A stretch of 64,000 nucleotides of DNA from Bolinopsis microptera (Eukaryota; Ctenophora; Tentaculata; Lobata; Bolinopsidae). Location of the stretch: NCBI RefSeq assembly GCF_026151205.1, contig NC_087084.1:4645538-4709537 (forward strand), written 5' to 3'. Positions 54,494 to 64,000 of the stretch are shown here, piece by piece. Every line of letters begins with the position of its first letter. The first letter of the stretch is position 1. A program made the position numbers and the translations under genes. The notes beneath the pieces were generated by a model. That model had not been told where the DNA came from, did not search any database, and saw only the letters and a program-made list of their open reading frames with translations.

Positions 54494-56254
54494 ATGCCAA
54501 ACATTCTTCAAACTTGTGACCACATGTTTGGAGAACAATATTTGTACACTAGTTGTGCAGACAAGTGTTTCAGTTCCTCTTGTCCACTGAGAAATATCCC
54601 TACATATGAGGTTTGTCCAGGACAATATCAAAATAGAATAGGGACGATAGCCAATAACGAATACCTAACATTTGTCACAAATTCATATAAAGATATTTAT
54701 ACGAACAAATATTTTGTCTGTGACAACAATATCACTTGCATTGATTATTCCCAAGTATGCAATCTCATCGATAATTGCGGGGATGGCTCGGATGAGGACA
54801 GCTGCACAAATAATTTCAAGTGTGACGGTAGCTACATACCGGTGACAAAGAAATGTGACGGATCATTTGACTGCCTGGATTTAACGGACGAATGTAATAA
54901 CCAGTGTTCAAGACAGATTCTAGAAGGGAATGCTCTCAAATGTTCATCGTGGGTTATAGGATTTCTAGCCGTATTGGCAAATCTTATCATCCTGTCCAAA
55001 AATACTGGAACTTTAAAGAACTGTAAAACCACAGTAGCTCTGTTCAATAAGTCCCTCATCATGATGATATCTTTTGGAGACCTTTTAGTTGGTATCTACT
55101 TATTCGTCATATCAGTTTTTGATGGTGTAATCTTCAAGGAACAATATTGTACTCAGCAGATTGGTTGGATTACCAGCATCCATTGTTCAATTATTGGTGT
55201 TCTTAGCACCATAGGATCTCAAGTCTCGCTTTTTGCTATGTGTGCACTGAGCCTCAACCGAATTTATGGAATAAAAAATTCTATGAGAATTCCGGGAGAA
55301 GTTACCTTAATAAAATCACTTCAAGTTGCAGGAGGTGTTTTTATGATGACGTTGGCGTCCATTATTATTGCTGTTATTCCAATTATCTCCAAATTTGAGG
55401 ATTTCTTTGTCAATGGAGTAAAATATGCAGAAGAGATAAAGGTATTTATTGGATCAATGAACAAGCAGACGCTATTTGCCGTCTTTCAAGGATACTTTGG
55501 TAGAATGAAAGAAACAACACTAAGTTGGCATTTGATCAACGAAATGATGTCCGAGATGTATTCTCACGATAATAGGTATGAAGATTACACAAAAAACATA
55601 CAAAAGGTAGAATTCTATGGAAACGATGGAGTCTGCCTTTTCAAATATTTTGTCAAAGAAAATGATCCACAGAGGCACTTGGTATGGGCAATTCTTGCCC
55701 TGAACTTTGTTTGCTTCTCTTTCATAACAGCTTCATACTTAATCATTGGCATCATATCTCACAAATCTTCTAAAAGTTTGACTCAGTCAGGAGGGAACCG
55801 ACAGATAACTCAACGCAATAGAAAAATGAACTTAAGAATCACCATCATCATCACTACAGATTTCCTTTGCTGGGTGCCCTTCATAGTGATCTGTGTCCTA
55901 CATTCCCTTGATGTCCTAGATGCAACACCCTGGTATGGCCTGTTTTCCATGATTATTCTACCCATCAACTCAGTCATAAACCCACTAATCTATGATGACA
56001 CTGTAACAAACCTTATTAGCGTACCTATACAAAGACTCGGAACCCTAATCACCGGTTCAAGAATTTACCGAGAGTTAAGCCTGAGATTTCAACGATTATC
56101 AACAGCTAACAGGAACACCATTGAGCTAGATTGTGTAGCAGTGCAAGACGGAGAAGTTCCAGGCACAGCAGAGATGACTGGATTACGAGACAACAAAGAA
56201 ATAAGGTTCACGTACTGTAGTGCGACACGTACTCTAGTGCGACACGTACCCTAG
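54494..56254 (+). CDS. LDL-A GPCR, seven-transmembrane part
   Basis: 586 open codons from 54494, but that ATG is internal: homologous sequence extends upstream in another frame. Residues about 70-135 contain two LDL-A modules (CIDYSQVCNLIDNCGDGSDEDSC, with Ca-binding acidic residues, and CDGSFDCLDLTDEC). Seven hydrophobic segments follow: about 153-170, 185-210, 222-255, 273-298, 396-422, 447-472 and 480-500. Class A signatures are NRIYG after TM3 (in place of DRY), CWVPF in TM6 and NPLIY (496-500) in TM7. The long loop between TM4 and TM5 (about 300-395) is unusual. The combination resembles GRL101/relaxin-receptor-like proteins, but no leucine-rich repeats are present. The last ~14 residues (from residue 573) come from the terminal repeat of a MULE-like element, so the natural C-terminus is lost or altered. 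The ligand is unknown. Confidence 0.82.
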   Translation: MPNILQTCDHMFGEQYLYTSCADKCFSSSCPLRNIPTYEVCPGQYQNRIGTIANNEYLTFVTNSYKDIYTNKYFVCDNNITCIDYSQVCNLIDNCGDGSDEDSCTNNFKCDGSYIPVTKKCDGSFDCLDLTDECNNQCSRQILEGNALKCSSWVIGFLAVLANLIILSKNTGTLKNCKTTVALFNKSLIMMISFGDLLVGIYLFVISVFDGVIFKEQYCTQQIGWITSIHCSIIGVLSTIGSQVSLFAMCALSLNRIYGIKNSMRIPGEVTLIKSLQVAGGVFMMTLASIIIAVIPIISKFEDFFVNGVKYAEEIKVFIGSMNKQTLFAVFQGYFGRMKETTLSWHLINEMMSEMYSHDNRYEDYTKNIQKVEFYGNDGVCLFKYFVKENDPQRHLVWAILALNFVCFSFITASYLIIGIISHKSSKSLTQSGGNRQITQRNRKMNLRITIIITTDFLCWVPFIVICVLHSLDVLDATPWYGLFSMIILPINSVINPLIYDDTVTNLISVPIQRLGTLITGSRIYRELSLRFQRLSTANRNTIELDCVAVQDGEVPGTAEMTGLRDNKEIRFTYCSATRTLVRHVP

Positions 56255-57494
56255 TGCGAAACCTCCAAGATCGACACTGTCGCAGTAGAGTACGCTACCT
56301 GGATCGTAGTGCGACTCGTACCCTAGTGCGACAGAGAATTTTCAAGGCCGACACTGTCGCACTACAGTGCGCTACCTGGACTGTATAAGTGCGATACGAA
56401 CTAAAGTGCGACAAAACACTTTACACATGACAAGAGTGTAGTCGTGTATGAGTAATGGGGTTAAATATAAAATCTAAGATTGCAATCACAATATTCAATT
56501 CAAAATCATTGTTCCAACACACAGCACACTTCAACTAATCCATTCTGTCATAATATAATCATCGTAGCTATCAATCACAGCGTTCAAGCGACGGTCGTAA
56601 TCAGTCAACTTCTTCAGTCGGCGAGTAGGTAGTTGTCTGAGCATCTTCATTCTTCTGGTTGATCTTCCATTGGGTTAGATCCTGCTCCTTCTTCAGGACG
56701 TCGATAAATCGCCAGATAGTAGGGTTGGTGCAGCCCATCAAGGGGGAGAGGAGGTTTGTGTTCCGACCCAGGTACGTTCGTAGTAGTCACTAGGCAGCAA
56801 AAGAATCCATCTCCGAGGGAAGGGTTGCTTTCAGCTGCGTCCAGGTCACAGTAGTGTTGTTCGTCAGACTGAGACGTCCGGACCAGGTCTTCTCAGTGCA
56901 TCGCTAGTAGGTCTTGTCGTCGCGATTCTTATCCAGGCAGTAGCGGTATCCGTCGTGGATAACGTTTTTTGAACCAGTAGACCAGTAGTGCGTCCAGGAA
57001 TGAAGGTGATTGAAGAAGACATATTGATGTTGCTCGATGCTTTGGTAGAATCATCGTGACCTTATTTATGGCCCAAGCATATGAACTTGTTATCCCAATC
57101 GGAGATATACCTTCATACGATGCGTGTGATAGGAATGAGGATCAAATGCTGCTTAAGAGTTACCCAGTGGATCACACACTGCATACGTGGCTTGAACTGA
57201 CACGAAGGAATTATGATCAGTAGATAACTTCGAAACACGTGATGTGAACCGACGAATCGTATTCGCAAGATCACTTCGAAATAAGTGACGTGAACCGACC
57301 CGACGAATCTCTTAATGGTCCATAAGAAGGATAGGATGTGACCTGAACTTGGAAATAAGTCAGGATATTTTGTCGCACTAGAGTACGCTACCTGGATCGT
57401 AGTGCGACACGTACTGTAGTGCGACAGAGGGTTTTTTGTCGGACTTCGCACTAGAGTACGTGTCGCACTAGAGTACGTGTCGCACTACAGTACG
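56211..57494. mobile_element. MULE-like deletion derivative
   Basis: The ends are inverted copies of about 50 bp, cgtactgtagtgcgacacgt at 56211 and its complement ending at 57494. Further inverted copies of ctacctggatcgtagtgcga lie at about 56296 and 57389. The interior encodes, on the minus strand, a decayed FLYWCH protein with a MULE-transposase-like tail. No clear 8-10-bp target duplication is visible. The left end supplies the final codons of the receptor gene. Confidence 0.65.
56601..57022 (-). pseudogene. Decayed FLYWCH / MULE-type protein
   Basis: ATG at 57022 begins MSSSITFIPGRTTGLLVQK. A one-base shift at a run of A's then gives HDGYRYCLDKNRDDKTY, a TAG where the conserved Trp of the FLYWCH motif (YWRC) should be, and RCTEKTWSGRL. 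After further stops, a tail NPTIWRFIDVLKKEQDLTQW is readable to TGA at 56601. That tail resembles the C-terminus of FLYWCH-linked MULE transposases; the catalytic part between is missing. A dead remnant. Confidence 0.6.
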
Positions 57495-58607
57495 ATTACC
57501 AATTATTTCGTAGGCCCTCAAATGGCTCCTGCAGATCCAGTCTTAACCTTAATTTTAAATTGGACATAACTTTCTTGCTGAAGTAGCTCTGAAACGTCGG
57601 ATTAGAGCCTGTAAGTGTAAGACTGTCCTCCAGCTCGCCATTTTTGAGATTCAAGCAAATCGATGAAGTTCAAAGGATGCAGGATGTTCAGCTCGACAAA
57701 ATACCGATAGAAATTATTTTATAGGTGAAAAACCTAAAAGTTGGGTTTAAAAAGGGCCGACTGTTGGTATTATCATACAATCATCATCAAGTCCTACACA
57801 ATGATAAAGGCTCCATCTAATCAAGACATGATTAGAACCTGATTACACCTGGTTAGCTTTATTAAGCATACTTACGGCCGGAGCCGACGGCTTGTATTCA
57901 GAGTTGAAGAGTGGTGACGTAACATAATGTCACAAGGTTCGGTAAGTCCCCGCCAAATAGGTGACACTTTATCTCAAAGAGAGCTTATAGAGTTAGATTA
58001 ATTTCAATCACAGTTTTAGGGTCCGGTCACGGTATTATAACCGGATGTACTTTAGATTAGTAATTGTTATTCCCTAATTCATCTGACTCAAGTTTGAAGA
58101 ACTTTTGGTAGAGGCTAACTAGGTACTTATATTAATTTTAGCGGTCTATAACTAATTAACAAATGATAGAGTCACATAATTAGGCCGGCAGAATATCCGG
58201 TATTGGGTTTAAAAGAGTAATATATTGTAACTTTAGTCTACCTGGGACACACCCCCATGTATGCATGCCTTACTTTATAAACCTTAACTTAACTTACTTT
58301 TAGTTATTTAGTCATATTTTACTTTTATGGACATGTTACTTGCCTTCACGGGGAAATGAATACAACAATGTTTGTATAGAAATAAACTGCCTTTAACTGG
58401 GCCTAGCTTCCCGAGGTATACGATATGGTTACGTTTTTTAACTTAACCTCTTTTGGGTAACTTAACTTAACAAACGTAACTTGCACAGTTTTTTTTTGGT
58501 GTGGCCGGACTCCAAGAATATATTAAAAGTAAACAAAGTAAACACGGGTTAGTTGTAAACGTATTTTGTTAATGAAAACGTTGTATTATTTTTAGTTAAA
58601 AGTATTT
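57495..58607. other. Intergenic with a dispersed repeat
   Basis: No gene seen. About 57953-58150 is a direct repeat of about 60266-60465 (both contain ggtgacactttatctcaaa and ttgttattccctaattcatc). The spacing of 2.3 kb could mark the ends of an old element, but neither copy has clear TG...CA ends. Confidence 0.5.
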
Positions 58608-59084
58608 TCAAGCAGGACGACTCAGTCGTATGAGCGACAGGGCCTTTACTTCCTGGACGTCTACCAGGGCCCTGCCAAGCCGGCGGTTGACCGTTAGTCC
58701 TTCTTCTCCCACTCGGAGCCCGGTGCTGTCTACCTCCACGAATTCTTCTATTTGGACTACTTCCGGGGACCTCATGATCTTGAGAAAGACCTTAACCGTC
58801 CCCAATAGTGCGGCTACTGGGCCCTCAAGCGTCATCATCCTGACTGGCCGGGCAGGTCTTCGTATGGCCTCTATTGTTACTTTTGCCCCTCTGGACTCGA
58901 GAATTCTTTTGAGGGACCGTGGTGGTTCCTCGCCTGGGGCCACAGGCCGTTGTCCTGACCCTTGTATTACTTCCAGAAACACCGAGGACAGATAGAAATC
59001 TATCTTTCTGCACGACATGCTAAGGTCGCTGAGTACCTCCTCTTCGGACGTGAAGAAAGAAAAGGTGTTACTGTTGGCGTTCAT
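58608..59084 (-). CDS. Unassigned 158-codon ORF
   Basis: I do not recognise this protein. It starts MNANSNTFSFFTSEEEVLSDL, is rich in Val, Leu, Arg and Glu, and has higher GC than its surroundings. The C-terminal half is basic and hydrophobic with no transmembrane segment or Cys/His motif. No introns are needed. It lies between the two copies of the repeat at 57953 and 60266, so it may belong to an element. The opposite strand also has a long open frame (58630-58995), which lowers confidence that this one is coding. Confidence 0.3.
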   Translation of the reverse strand: MNANSNTFSFFTSEEEVLSDLSMSCRKIDFYLSSVFLEVIQGSGQRPVAPGEEPPRSLKRILESRGAKVTIEAIRRPARPVRMMTLEGPVAALLGTVKVFLKIMRSPEVVQIEEFVEVDSTGLRVGEEGLTVNRRLGRALVDVQEVKALSLIRLSRPA

Positions 59085-60265
59085 TGCTAAATGGTTAAGG
59101 TTTTAGGTGGGATATGGAAACAGGCGATAACAATTTAATGATTATAACATGTTACAATGGTGTGTTCATGTTACATGTTAGGTATGTTGTGATATGACAG
59201 ACGACAGTTATTGTTAACCTTACAGGTGTGTGTTTGTCATGGATAACAACGGTGTGGGGTGACGAGTCATCATATCAAATCGACTGCACTGGCACTGGGC
59301 ACTAATTGCTCTTGGGAGTAGATCAAGCCGACGGATCCCCGATCCGATTTTCAAGAGAATTATCGCATCAATTTAGGGACACCCGCACCTTCATCCTGTA
59401 CCCAACAATCTGCATGTAGAATTGCCGCTCACCCATCGGTTCGCTGAAATACAGGGAGAGGGGGGGGGGGGGGGGGGGGGCGCTGATTTCCAGCATCCCT
59501 TGGTGCTCCCAACTGTGCAGCCAGTTTCGCACAATCGATGCAACCACTCGCACACATAATATGTAATTGTGATGTTAAAATAGTATGTGCCTGTATTTAA
59601 CATGCGATACTTCACATGGGCCTCTAACACATGACACTAAACATGTGTCACTTTCTCAAGGATAACACCACTGTGCACTGAAAAATGTCAAAGCTTATCA
59701 ACAATTAGTTTTACGGCAAGTGACGTTGTTCAAAATAATACTGCAGTACTAGTTATCAAAACTTTGCAGCAGTACAAGGGGACATTATGAATTTCTAATA
59801 AAGTTAGGTAAGAGATAATGGGGCCGGCAACTATCTCTATAGGTGTTATAATTCATCAATCCGTATTGTTAAGAATTAATCAATGATCACTTAATTTAAG
59901 GGATTGAATTTGCAGCTTTACACTCTAATAATTTTAGTTTAATCATCAAGGGTGCACGAGAGATGGAGTCCAACCTTTGAGCGGGGTTCTGGTAGGAGTT
60001 ATATACCCGATCTTTAATGGGTTTTTAATGAATGATAGGGGCCCGCATCAACGCGTTCCTAATCGAATCCTAGCTTATCTTAATTACTTTGTAACACTTT
60101 AGCTTCTTCAAAGAGTCTTTCTTAGCAATCGGAACGATTCAATTATCTTTATGGTTGCCTGTCAATCGGAATGTGCAAAAGTGTGTGTAACTAGCCACAG
60201 TCTTGCAACTTCGACTGAAACAAGGAGAAAAACAACTGGGGCTCACGTCGGATTAAAGCTTGTAA
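59085..60265. other. Intergenic with a G-tract
   Basis: No gene seen. A run of 21 consecutive G's lies at 59460-59480, preceded by gggagag, which could form G-quadruplexes and is also a likely assembly weak point. The rest is AT-rich. Confidence 0.6.
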
Positions 60266-60465
60266 CTGTAGGTGACACTTTATCTCAAATAGAGCTCCAG
60301 AGTTAGATTAATTTCAATCACAGTTTTAGGGTCCGGTATAACCGGCTGTACTTTTATAGATTAGTAATTGTTATTCCCTAATTCATCTGACTCAAGTTTG
60401 AAGAACTTTTGGTAGCTAGGCTTATGCCACTGGTACTTGTATCAATTCTAACGGTCTACATGTGT
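60266..60465. repeat. Second copy of the 57953-58150 repeat
   Basis: Direct copy with small indels; shares ggtgacactttatctcaaa, cacagttttagggtccggt and ttgaagaacttttggtag with the first copy. Confidence 0.85.
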
Positions 60466-60647
60466 ACACATTGTGAAGTTATGTACGTATAACTAACATT
60501 ATAAGCTAGGTATTATATCCAGGTATAGATGCGAATCGATAAAACGGAATACGACGGAGACTTGAAGTCGTCTATTCTCGATCAGCGTGCCTTAAGGAAT
60601 CTCTTAAAATACAAAGCCGAACCGCATGGAGAACGGCACTATGCACA

Positions 60648-60767
60648 TTGCATAGTACAATTGCAAAGCGATGTATAAGACTGCTATTTCAATTTGGTAA
60701 CATCCCCGATTTTGATCACAAAGAATACTACTTAACATGTGCACGTTCGAGAACTTATAATAAATGT
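60648..60767 (+). pseudogene. CR1-like LINE ORF2 fragment
   Basis: Reads TIAKRCIRLLFQF...FDHKEYYLTCARSRTYN, matching the ORF2 C-terminus of the LINE at 25.5-28.8 kb ([11 protein letters not shown]...[17 protein letters not shown]). It is a short 3' remnant from a related but different family. Confidence 0.7.
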
Positions 60768-60775
60768 AGTTGTCA

Positions 60776-60891
60776 CTTAGTAGCTAGCTGGGCCCCTTCT
60801 TTTTTGAAGTCAATTTTATTCTCTAAAATGCGTTTAGTAGCTAGCTGGGCCCCTTCTTTTTTGAAGTCAATTTTATTCTCTAAAATGCGTT
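60776..60891. repeat. 57-bp tandem duplication
   Basis: Two identical copies of a unit containing tagctagctgggccccttct and ttctctaaaatgcgtt, directly after the LINE fragment. Confidence 0.92.
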
Positions 60892-61164
60892 TTCTTTCCA
60901 TTTTCATACAATTTATCATAAAGTATGGGCTAATATAAGCCGTGAATATGTGAATGAAAACAAGTAGATTTTGAGTCAACAGAATACATTTATATTTTAT
61001 TGGTACATATAATCATTATCATCCTTAACAATAGTATTAGTTTGCACAAATAGAAAGTTCAGTGAAATATAACGTAATAAAATATACAAAACGTTTTTAG
61101 ATTTTTTAAAAAACGTCTATGCATTGTTTCCCCAAACAAGAATTAGAAAGAAAGTTCTCCAAAA

Positions 61165-62832
61165 TCATTTAACCAGGTTACAAATAAACAGCCCTAGCGT
61201 TAAAGAGACACCAACTCCTGAGATCACAGCTATAGTCGGGATTTCACTTTCTTCCGTCAACGACAGGGGAGAGATGACAGTTCCAAAACAGGATCCAAGG
61301 CATAGAACTACGTTGTAGATCTTAGCAGCTTGTTCTGCAAGACCTCTGTTGTGTAGATTCCACTTTCCGTAAAGATAAAACTTGCTGGGGTTATAGAGAT
61401 TAAGATGACACGCCTCCCCTAGCCCCATTAGAATCAATCCTATCAACAATTGGTAGGTGAAGTCCAAGAATCTAAAATTACTTGTTGTCGCTCCAAAAGC
61501 CACTACTGCTCCGCTATAATACAATAAATTCCCCATTGTCATTGTGATGATGACATCAAGCTTTTCAATTCTACCTGCAATGAAGCTCAAAATTAAAGCA
61601 GATGCAAATGAGAAAATTCCAAAGATGCGCAGTAATTGTACGGCTACAGAAAGGGAAAAGGTGGTGGATTGCACGATTCTCATCGGAAGCACATAGCCTA
61701 TGAGTTCGGCAACTATATTATTCAGGAACAGGACTACATCAGGGAAGCGAAATGCAATTTTCTGTGACCAAAGTGAAATAGATTGAGGGCGGATGCTATC
61801 ATTTTCATATTTTGTCGAAGCTGAAGGCTTCTCCTCATCGGTATATTCAACTTTCTGTCGAGAACTTTCTTTCACTTTGATGTTTGTTAGCAGTGGTAGC
61901 ACTAAAAGGGGAAAGATGTTGAAGGAGGCCATACCAATACTAACCAATACCCATCCACCAGCCACGAATAGCTCAGTTCCCAAAACTGATGCAACGAGTA
62001 CCCCAAGTTGTGTGAAGCCGCTTATCAGGATCATCGCCTTCTTATCTTCCTTAAGATACAAATCCACTATACCGCCCTGAAATGGATTATTGATAAGCTT
62101 ATCTGAAAACACTAATTAAAATTTGTAATTGTTGGCAGCGAGAAGCATATGCTCTGTTCTCAACAAAGTTGAGGATGAAATATAAATAGGTTAAATAGCC
62201 GCTGATAGAATATTTACTGACCTGAACAAAAACATACAATATGCCCATTGCAAGCCCTTGAAGACTCCTCAGAAATGCTATGGTTCCGAAAATAACAGGG
62301 GCTCCAGAGTTCGTATCTACTAAAACTTGAACCAGTGCCATCAAAGAGGTGCAGATCAAATTGAAAAGGCTTACACTAAGAAACTTTTTTAAAAGACACG
62401 CATTTCTGACGGTTTTTGGTAGAACTTGAAAAACATAAGGGCCGACGGGGGCGGTTATAAGGGCTGCAGAGATAGAAGCAGTACCTGAAAGATATGACAA
62501 TGATTTTTATTGTTTATTAGTGAACAAATTTATAATATTATATGATAGGGTTACAATTCAGATTTAAAGAAATGTAATGGTCTCTCCCTTCGTACTGCAG
62601 GTTTAGTGTTGTGAAATGTATCTATTTTGGGCCAAACTTGAAAGCTTTGAGTTTGAAAATTGACATGTTTATTGTTTCATTGAATAAATAATCTCACCTA
62701 TGATGGTATGGAGGTCAGATTTCTCAAGAAAGTTTAAGTAAAATCCGGAGGGGAATTGTCTGGTCGTATATACCACGTTCATTCCAAGGCAAGCGAAAAT
62801 CAATATGGTCATCCGATGACATGTCGTGAGCT
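61165..62832 (-). CDS. Major facilitator superfamily transporter (3 exons seen, start missing)
   Basis: Minus-strand exons 62698-62832, 62222-62484 and 61165-62076, with TAA or equivalent at 61165. Phases agree at both junctions. For exon 3 the AG after aatccatttc is required; an earlier AG would give a stop. The first exon encodes TM1 (ILIFACLGMNVVYTTRQFPSGFYL). The second has several helices and FLRSLQGLAMGILYVFVQ, which fits the MFS pattern of helix 4. The third begins GGIVDLYLKEDKKAMILISG, has about eight hydrophobic helices, and has a polar central loop (about 61780-61890) as expected between the two MFS halves. The layout resembles SLC18/vesicular-amine-like members, but the substrate cannot be named. 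The exon with the start codon is not identified; it should lie above 62832, possibly disturbed by LINE debris there. Confidence 0.78.
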
Positions 62833-62926
62833 CTGAAATGAAAAGTTATAGAAAAAATTAATTATTAGAGTAACTTTGAATTTTTCACACCGAATATTAA
62901 TGATGTACAAAATTTACGATATGAAA

Positions 62927-63120
62927 TCATCACTTAAGAACCAAAGCAAGAACACCTTCACTTCCTATAAGACCTTCCTACATACAAACTACGTATGAAA
63001 ATTTTTCTGTCAACGCTGCAAAATTATGGAACCTATTGCCAAAATCCGTCAACATAATCAAAGATCTTTCCATGTTTCTCGACAAAAATCATGACAATCC
63101 CCCAACAGGAACAAAAGGAA
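62927..63120 (+). pseudogene. LINE ORF2 C-terminal fragment
   Basis: Reads RTPSLPIRPSYIQTTYENFS followed by VNAAKLWNLLPKSV and an LSMFLDK tail. This is the standard end of many CR1/Jockey-like ORF2 proteins (F.VRA.KLWNSLP..I...S...FK..LK). Isolated remnant on the plus strand upstream of the transporter gene. Confidence 0.68.
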
Positions 63121-63373
63121 ATCGCGGCATTTACGGAATCGCGATTTTTCCCATTATTTGCGACAAATTTTATGTATACTTTAATGTATAGTCTGTTAAA
63201 ATTCGCGGTATCGTGATTTTTGGCCGAAATAAGGTCCCAATGTCAAAGCGATAGAAGAGACTATGACGTGACCGTTTGTATCCTAAGCAACGCATCTACT
63301 TCCTGGGCTACAGTATTGACTTCGCCATTTTCTCCTCCCTCACCGCCATCTTCTCCTCCCTCTTTCCTTCACT
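63121..63373. other. Leader region before the terminal ORF
   Basis: Contains two related strings with an aatcgcgattttt or atcgtgatttttgg core (about 63122-63150, 63200-63222), then a pyrimidine-rich stretch running up to the ATG at 63374. No separate gene. Confidence 0.35.
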
Positions 63374-64000
63374 ATGGATCTGAATTCTGTTACCAATGTT
63401 TTAAACTCGTTTTCATTAAAAGAGCTGAAAGCTCTTAAGGCCAGTGTTGAGAATGTCATGAAACTTAAGAGGGATTCTGTTAAATGCGAGGACTTCTTGG
63501 AGTTGCATTCAGATTTTGTTCAAAACAAGAGTGTTCAACATGGCACGTTGATGTCTGAACTTGAAACACTTATGGCCAAGCAAACTGCTGTGAAAACTGC
63601 CACAAAGTGGCTCACTTCCACTGGAGAAGAATATGTATGGTCTTCCTCAAATGGACACACCACGACTAAGGAGCCAATCGATATTTTAAATTATCCTGGG
63701 ATATCAGAGCTTATGCATGATATCAACTCCAAGTTTGGCTGCAAGCTAAACTCATGCCTAGCAAGCATGTACAAGTCTGGTTCTTGTGCAACTAGGTACC
63801 ACAACGACGACGAGGTGTCTCTCGACCAGTCGCAAGGTATTTATGTAGTTTCATTTGGAGCTGAGAGGACCCTCGACATAATTCCAGAAAATGGGGATAA
63901 GCGATGTAACAGTAAATGCCATATCACCCCAAAGGACTGTAGTTTGTATATTATGAAACCGGGGTGTCAGGAATATTGTCTTCACAAGGTTCGTGCAGAG
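63374..64000 (+). CDS. Partial ORF with AlkB-like 2OG-Fe(II) oxygenase domain, probably from a mobile element
   Basis: 209 open codons from ATG 63374 to the window edge. The first ~80 residues are helical (MDLNSVTNVLNSFSLKELKA...), possibly a coiled coil. From about residue 100 the protein follows the AlkB region of the LINE ORF1 at 28.8-30.9 kb: LNSCLASMYKSG versus [18 protein letters not shown] versus MHRDDE (iron-binding His and Asp), VSFGAERTL versus ISLGAARTM, and a later His in YCLHK in place of WKHG. The 2OG-binding Arg would lie beyond the edge. No PHD finger precedes it, so it is not a copy of that ORF1. LINE debris just upstream and the lack of introns suggest a mobile-element gene; a host gene cannot be ruled out. 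Confidence 0.72.
   Translation, partial: MDLNSVTNVLNSFSLKELKALKASVENVMKLKRDSVKCEDFLELHSDFVQNKSVQHGTLMSELETLMAKQTAVKTATKWLTSTGEEYVWSSSNGHTTTKEPIDILNYPGISELMHDINSKFGCKLNSCLASMYKSGSCATRYHNDDEVSLDQSQGIYVVSFGAERTLDIIPENGDKRCNSKCHITPKDCSLYIMKPGCQEYCLHKVRAE

Noticed and set aside
58630-58995. 121-codon plus-strand ORF
   Set aside because: It is antisense to the 158-codon ORF, Ser/Thr/Pro-rich and without recognisable domains; at most one of the two is real, and neither is certain.
1-64000. tRNA, rRNA or other structural RNA genes
   Set aside because: I looked for cloverleaf-type A/B boxes and conserved rRNA strings and saw none I could support; a covariance-model scan would be needed to exclude degenerate copies.

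Overview
This window looks like nuclear DNA of a repeat-rich early-branching animal. Introns are typically 100-400 bp with GT/AG ends, the base composition is AT-rich, and the host genes are metazoan: a type IV collagen, a mucin-type GalNAc-transferase, an LDL-A-containing class A GPCR and a major-facilitator transporter. The mobile elements (Polinton, CR1-type LINE, Gypsy, copia-like, hAT-like and MULE-like) are of kinds common in cnidarian, ctenophore and other marine invertebrate genomes. I cannot choose a phylum from the sequence alone.

Layout. 1-5.35 kb is a 185-bp satellite array that reverses orientation around an 0.8-kb inverted core. 5.57-7.45 kb is a non-autonomous element with ~100-bp terminal inverted repeats. 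A decayed GalNAc-transferase fragment lies at 8.06-8.32 kb. From 9.05 to 42.42 kb the minus strand carries 31 recognisable exons of a type IV collagen alpha chain. Its NC1 domain can be read completely, with 12 cysteines and matching splice phases. An intact intronless GalNAc-transferase (10.2-12.0 kb, plus strand) sits inside one NC1 intron. Another NC1 intron is filled by a 10-bp repeat that, read on the plus strand, is a string of perfect 5' splice-site consensus sequences.

One collagen exon is split by a 20.6-kb Polinton/Maverick element (14777-35373; AG...CT ends, 6-bp duplication atcccc). The Polinton holds a protein-primed family-B DNA polymerase gene, a C2H2/coiled-coil gene and a small LEM-like ORF, but no recognisable integrase, ATPase, protease or capsid. 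Its polymerase gene is itself split by a CR1-like LINE. The LINE's ORF1 encodes a PHD finger, an AlkB-like 2OG-Fe(II) oxygenase and an SGNH esterase. The 3' end of the LINE's ORF2 is split in turn by a 4.6-kb LTR element with identifiable LTRs and 5-bp duplications.

42.4-56.3 kb holds pieces of LDL-A GPCR genes on the plus strand. The main gene (signal-peptide exon at 44.2 kb, seven-transmembrane part at 54.5-56.25 kb) is interrupted by a Gypsy element (45.1-53.8 kb). The Gypsy element is in turn split by a GC-rich long-inverted-repeat element (46620-50305) that contains a hAT-like MITE. The receptor's C-terminus runs into a MULE-like element containing a decayed FLYWCH gene. 57.5-60.9 kb is intergenic repeat debris with one unassigned 158-codon ORF. 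61.2-62.8 kb is a three-exon transporter gene on the minus strand. At the right edge a partial ORF (63374-64000) encodes a second AlkB-like oxygenase domain related to the one in the LINE.

Most striking points: an AlkB domain appears in two separate ORFs, at least one of them in a retrotransposon; a host basement-membrane gene carries a four-level nest of mobile elements in one exon; and a glycosyltransferase gene is nested antisense inside the same collagen gene.
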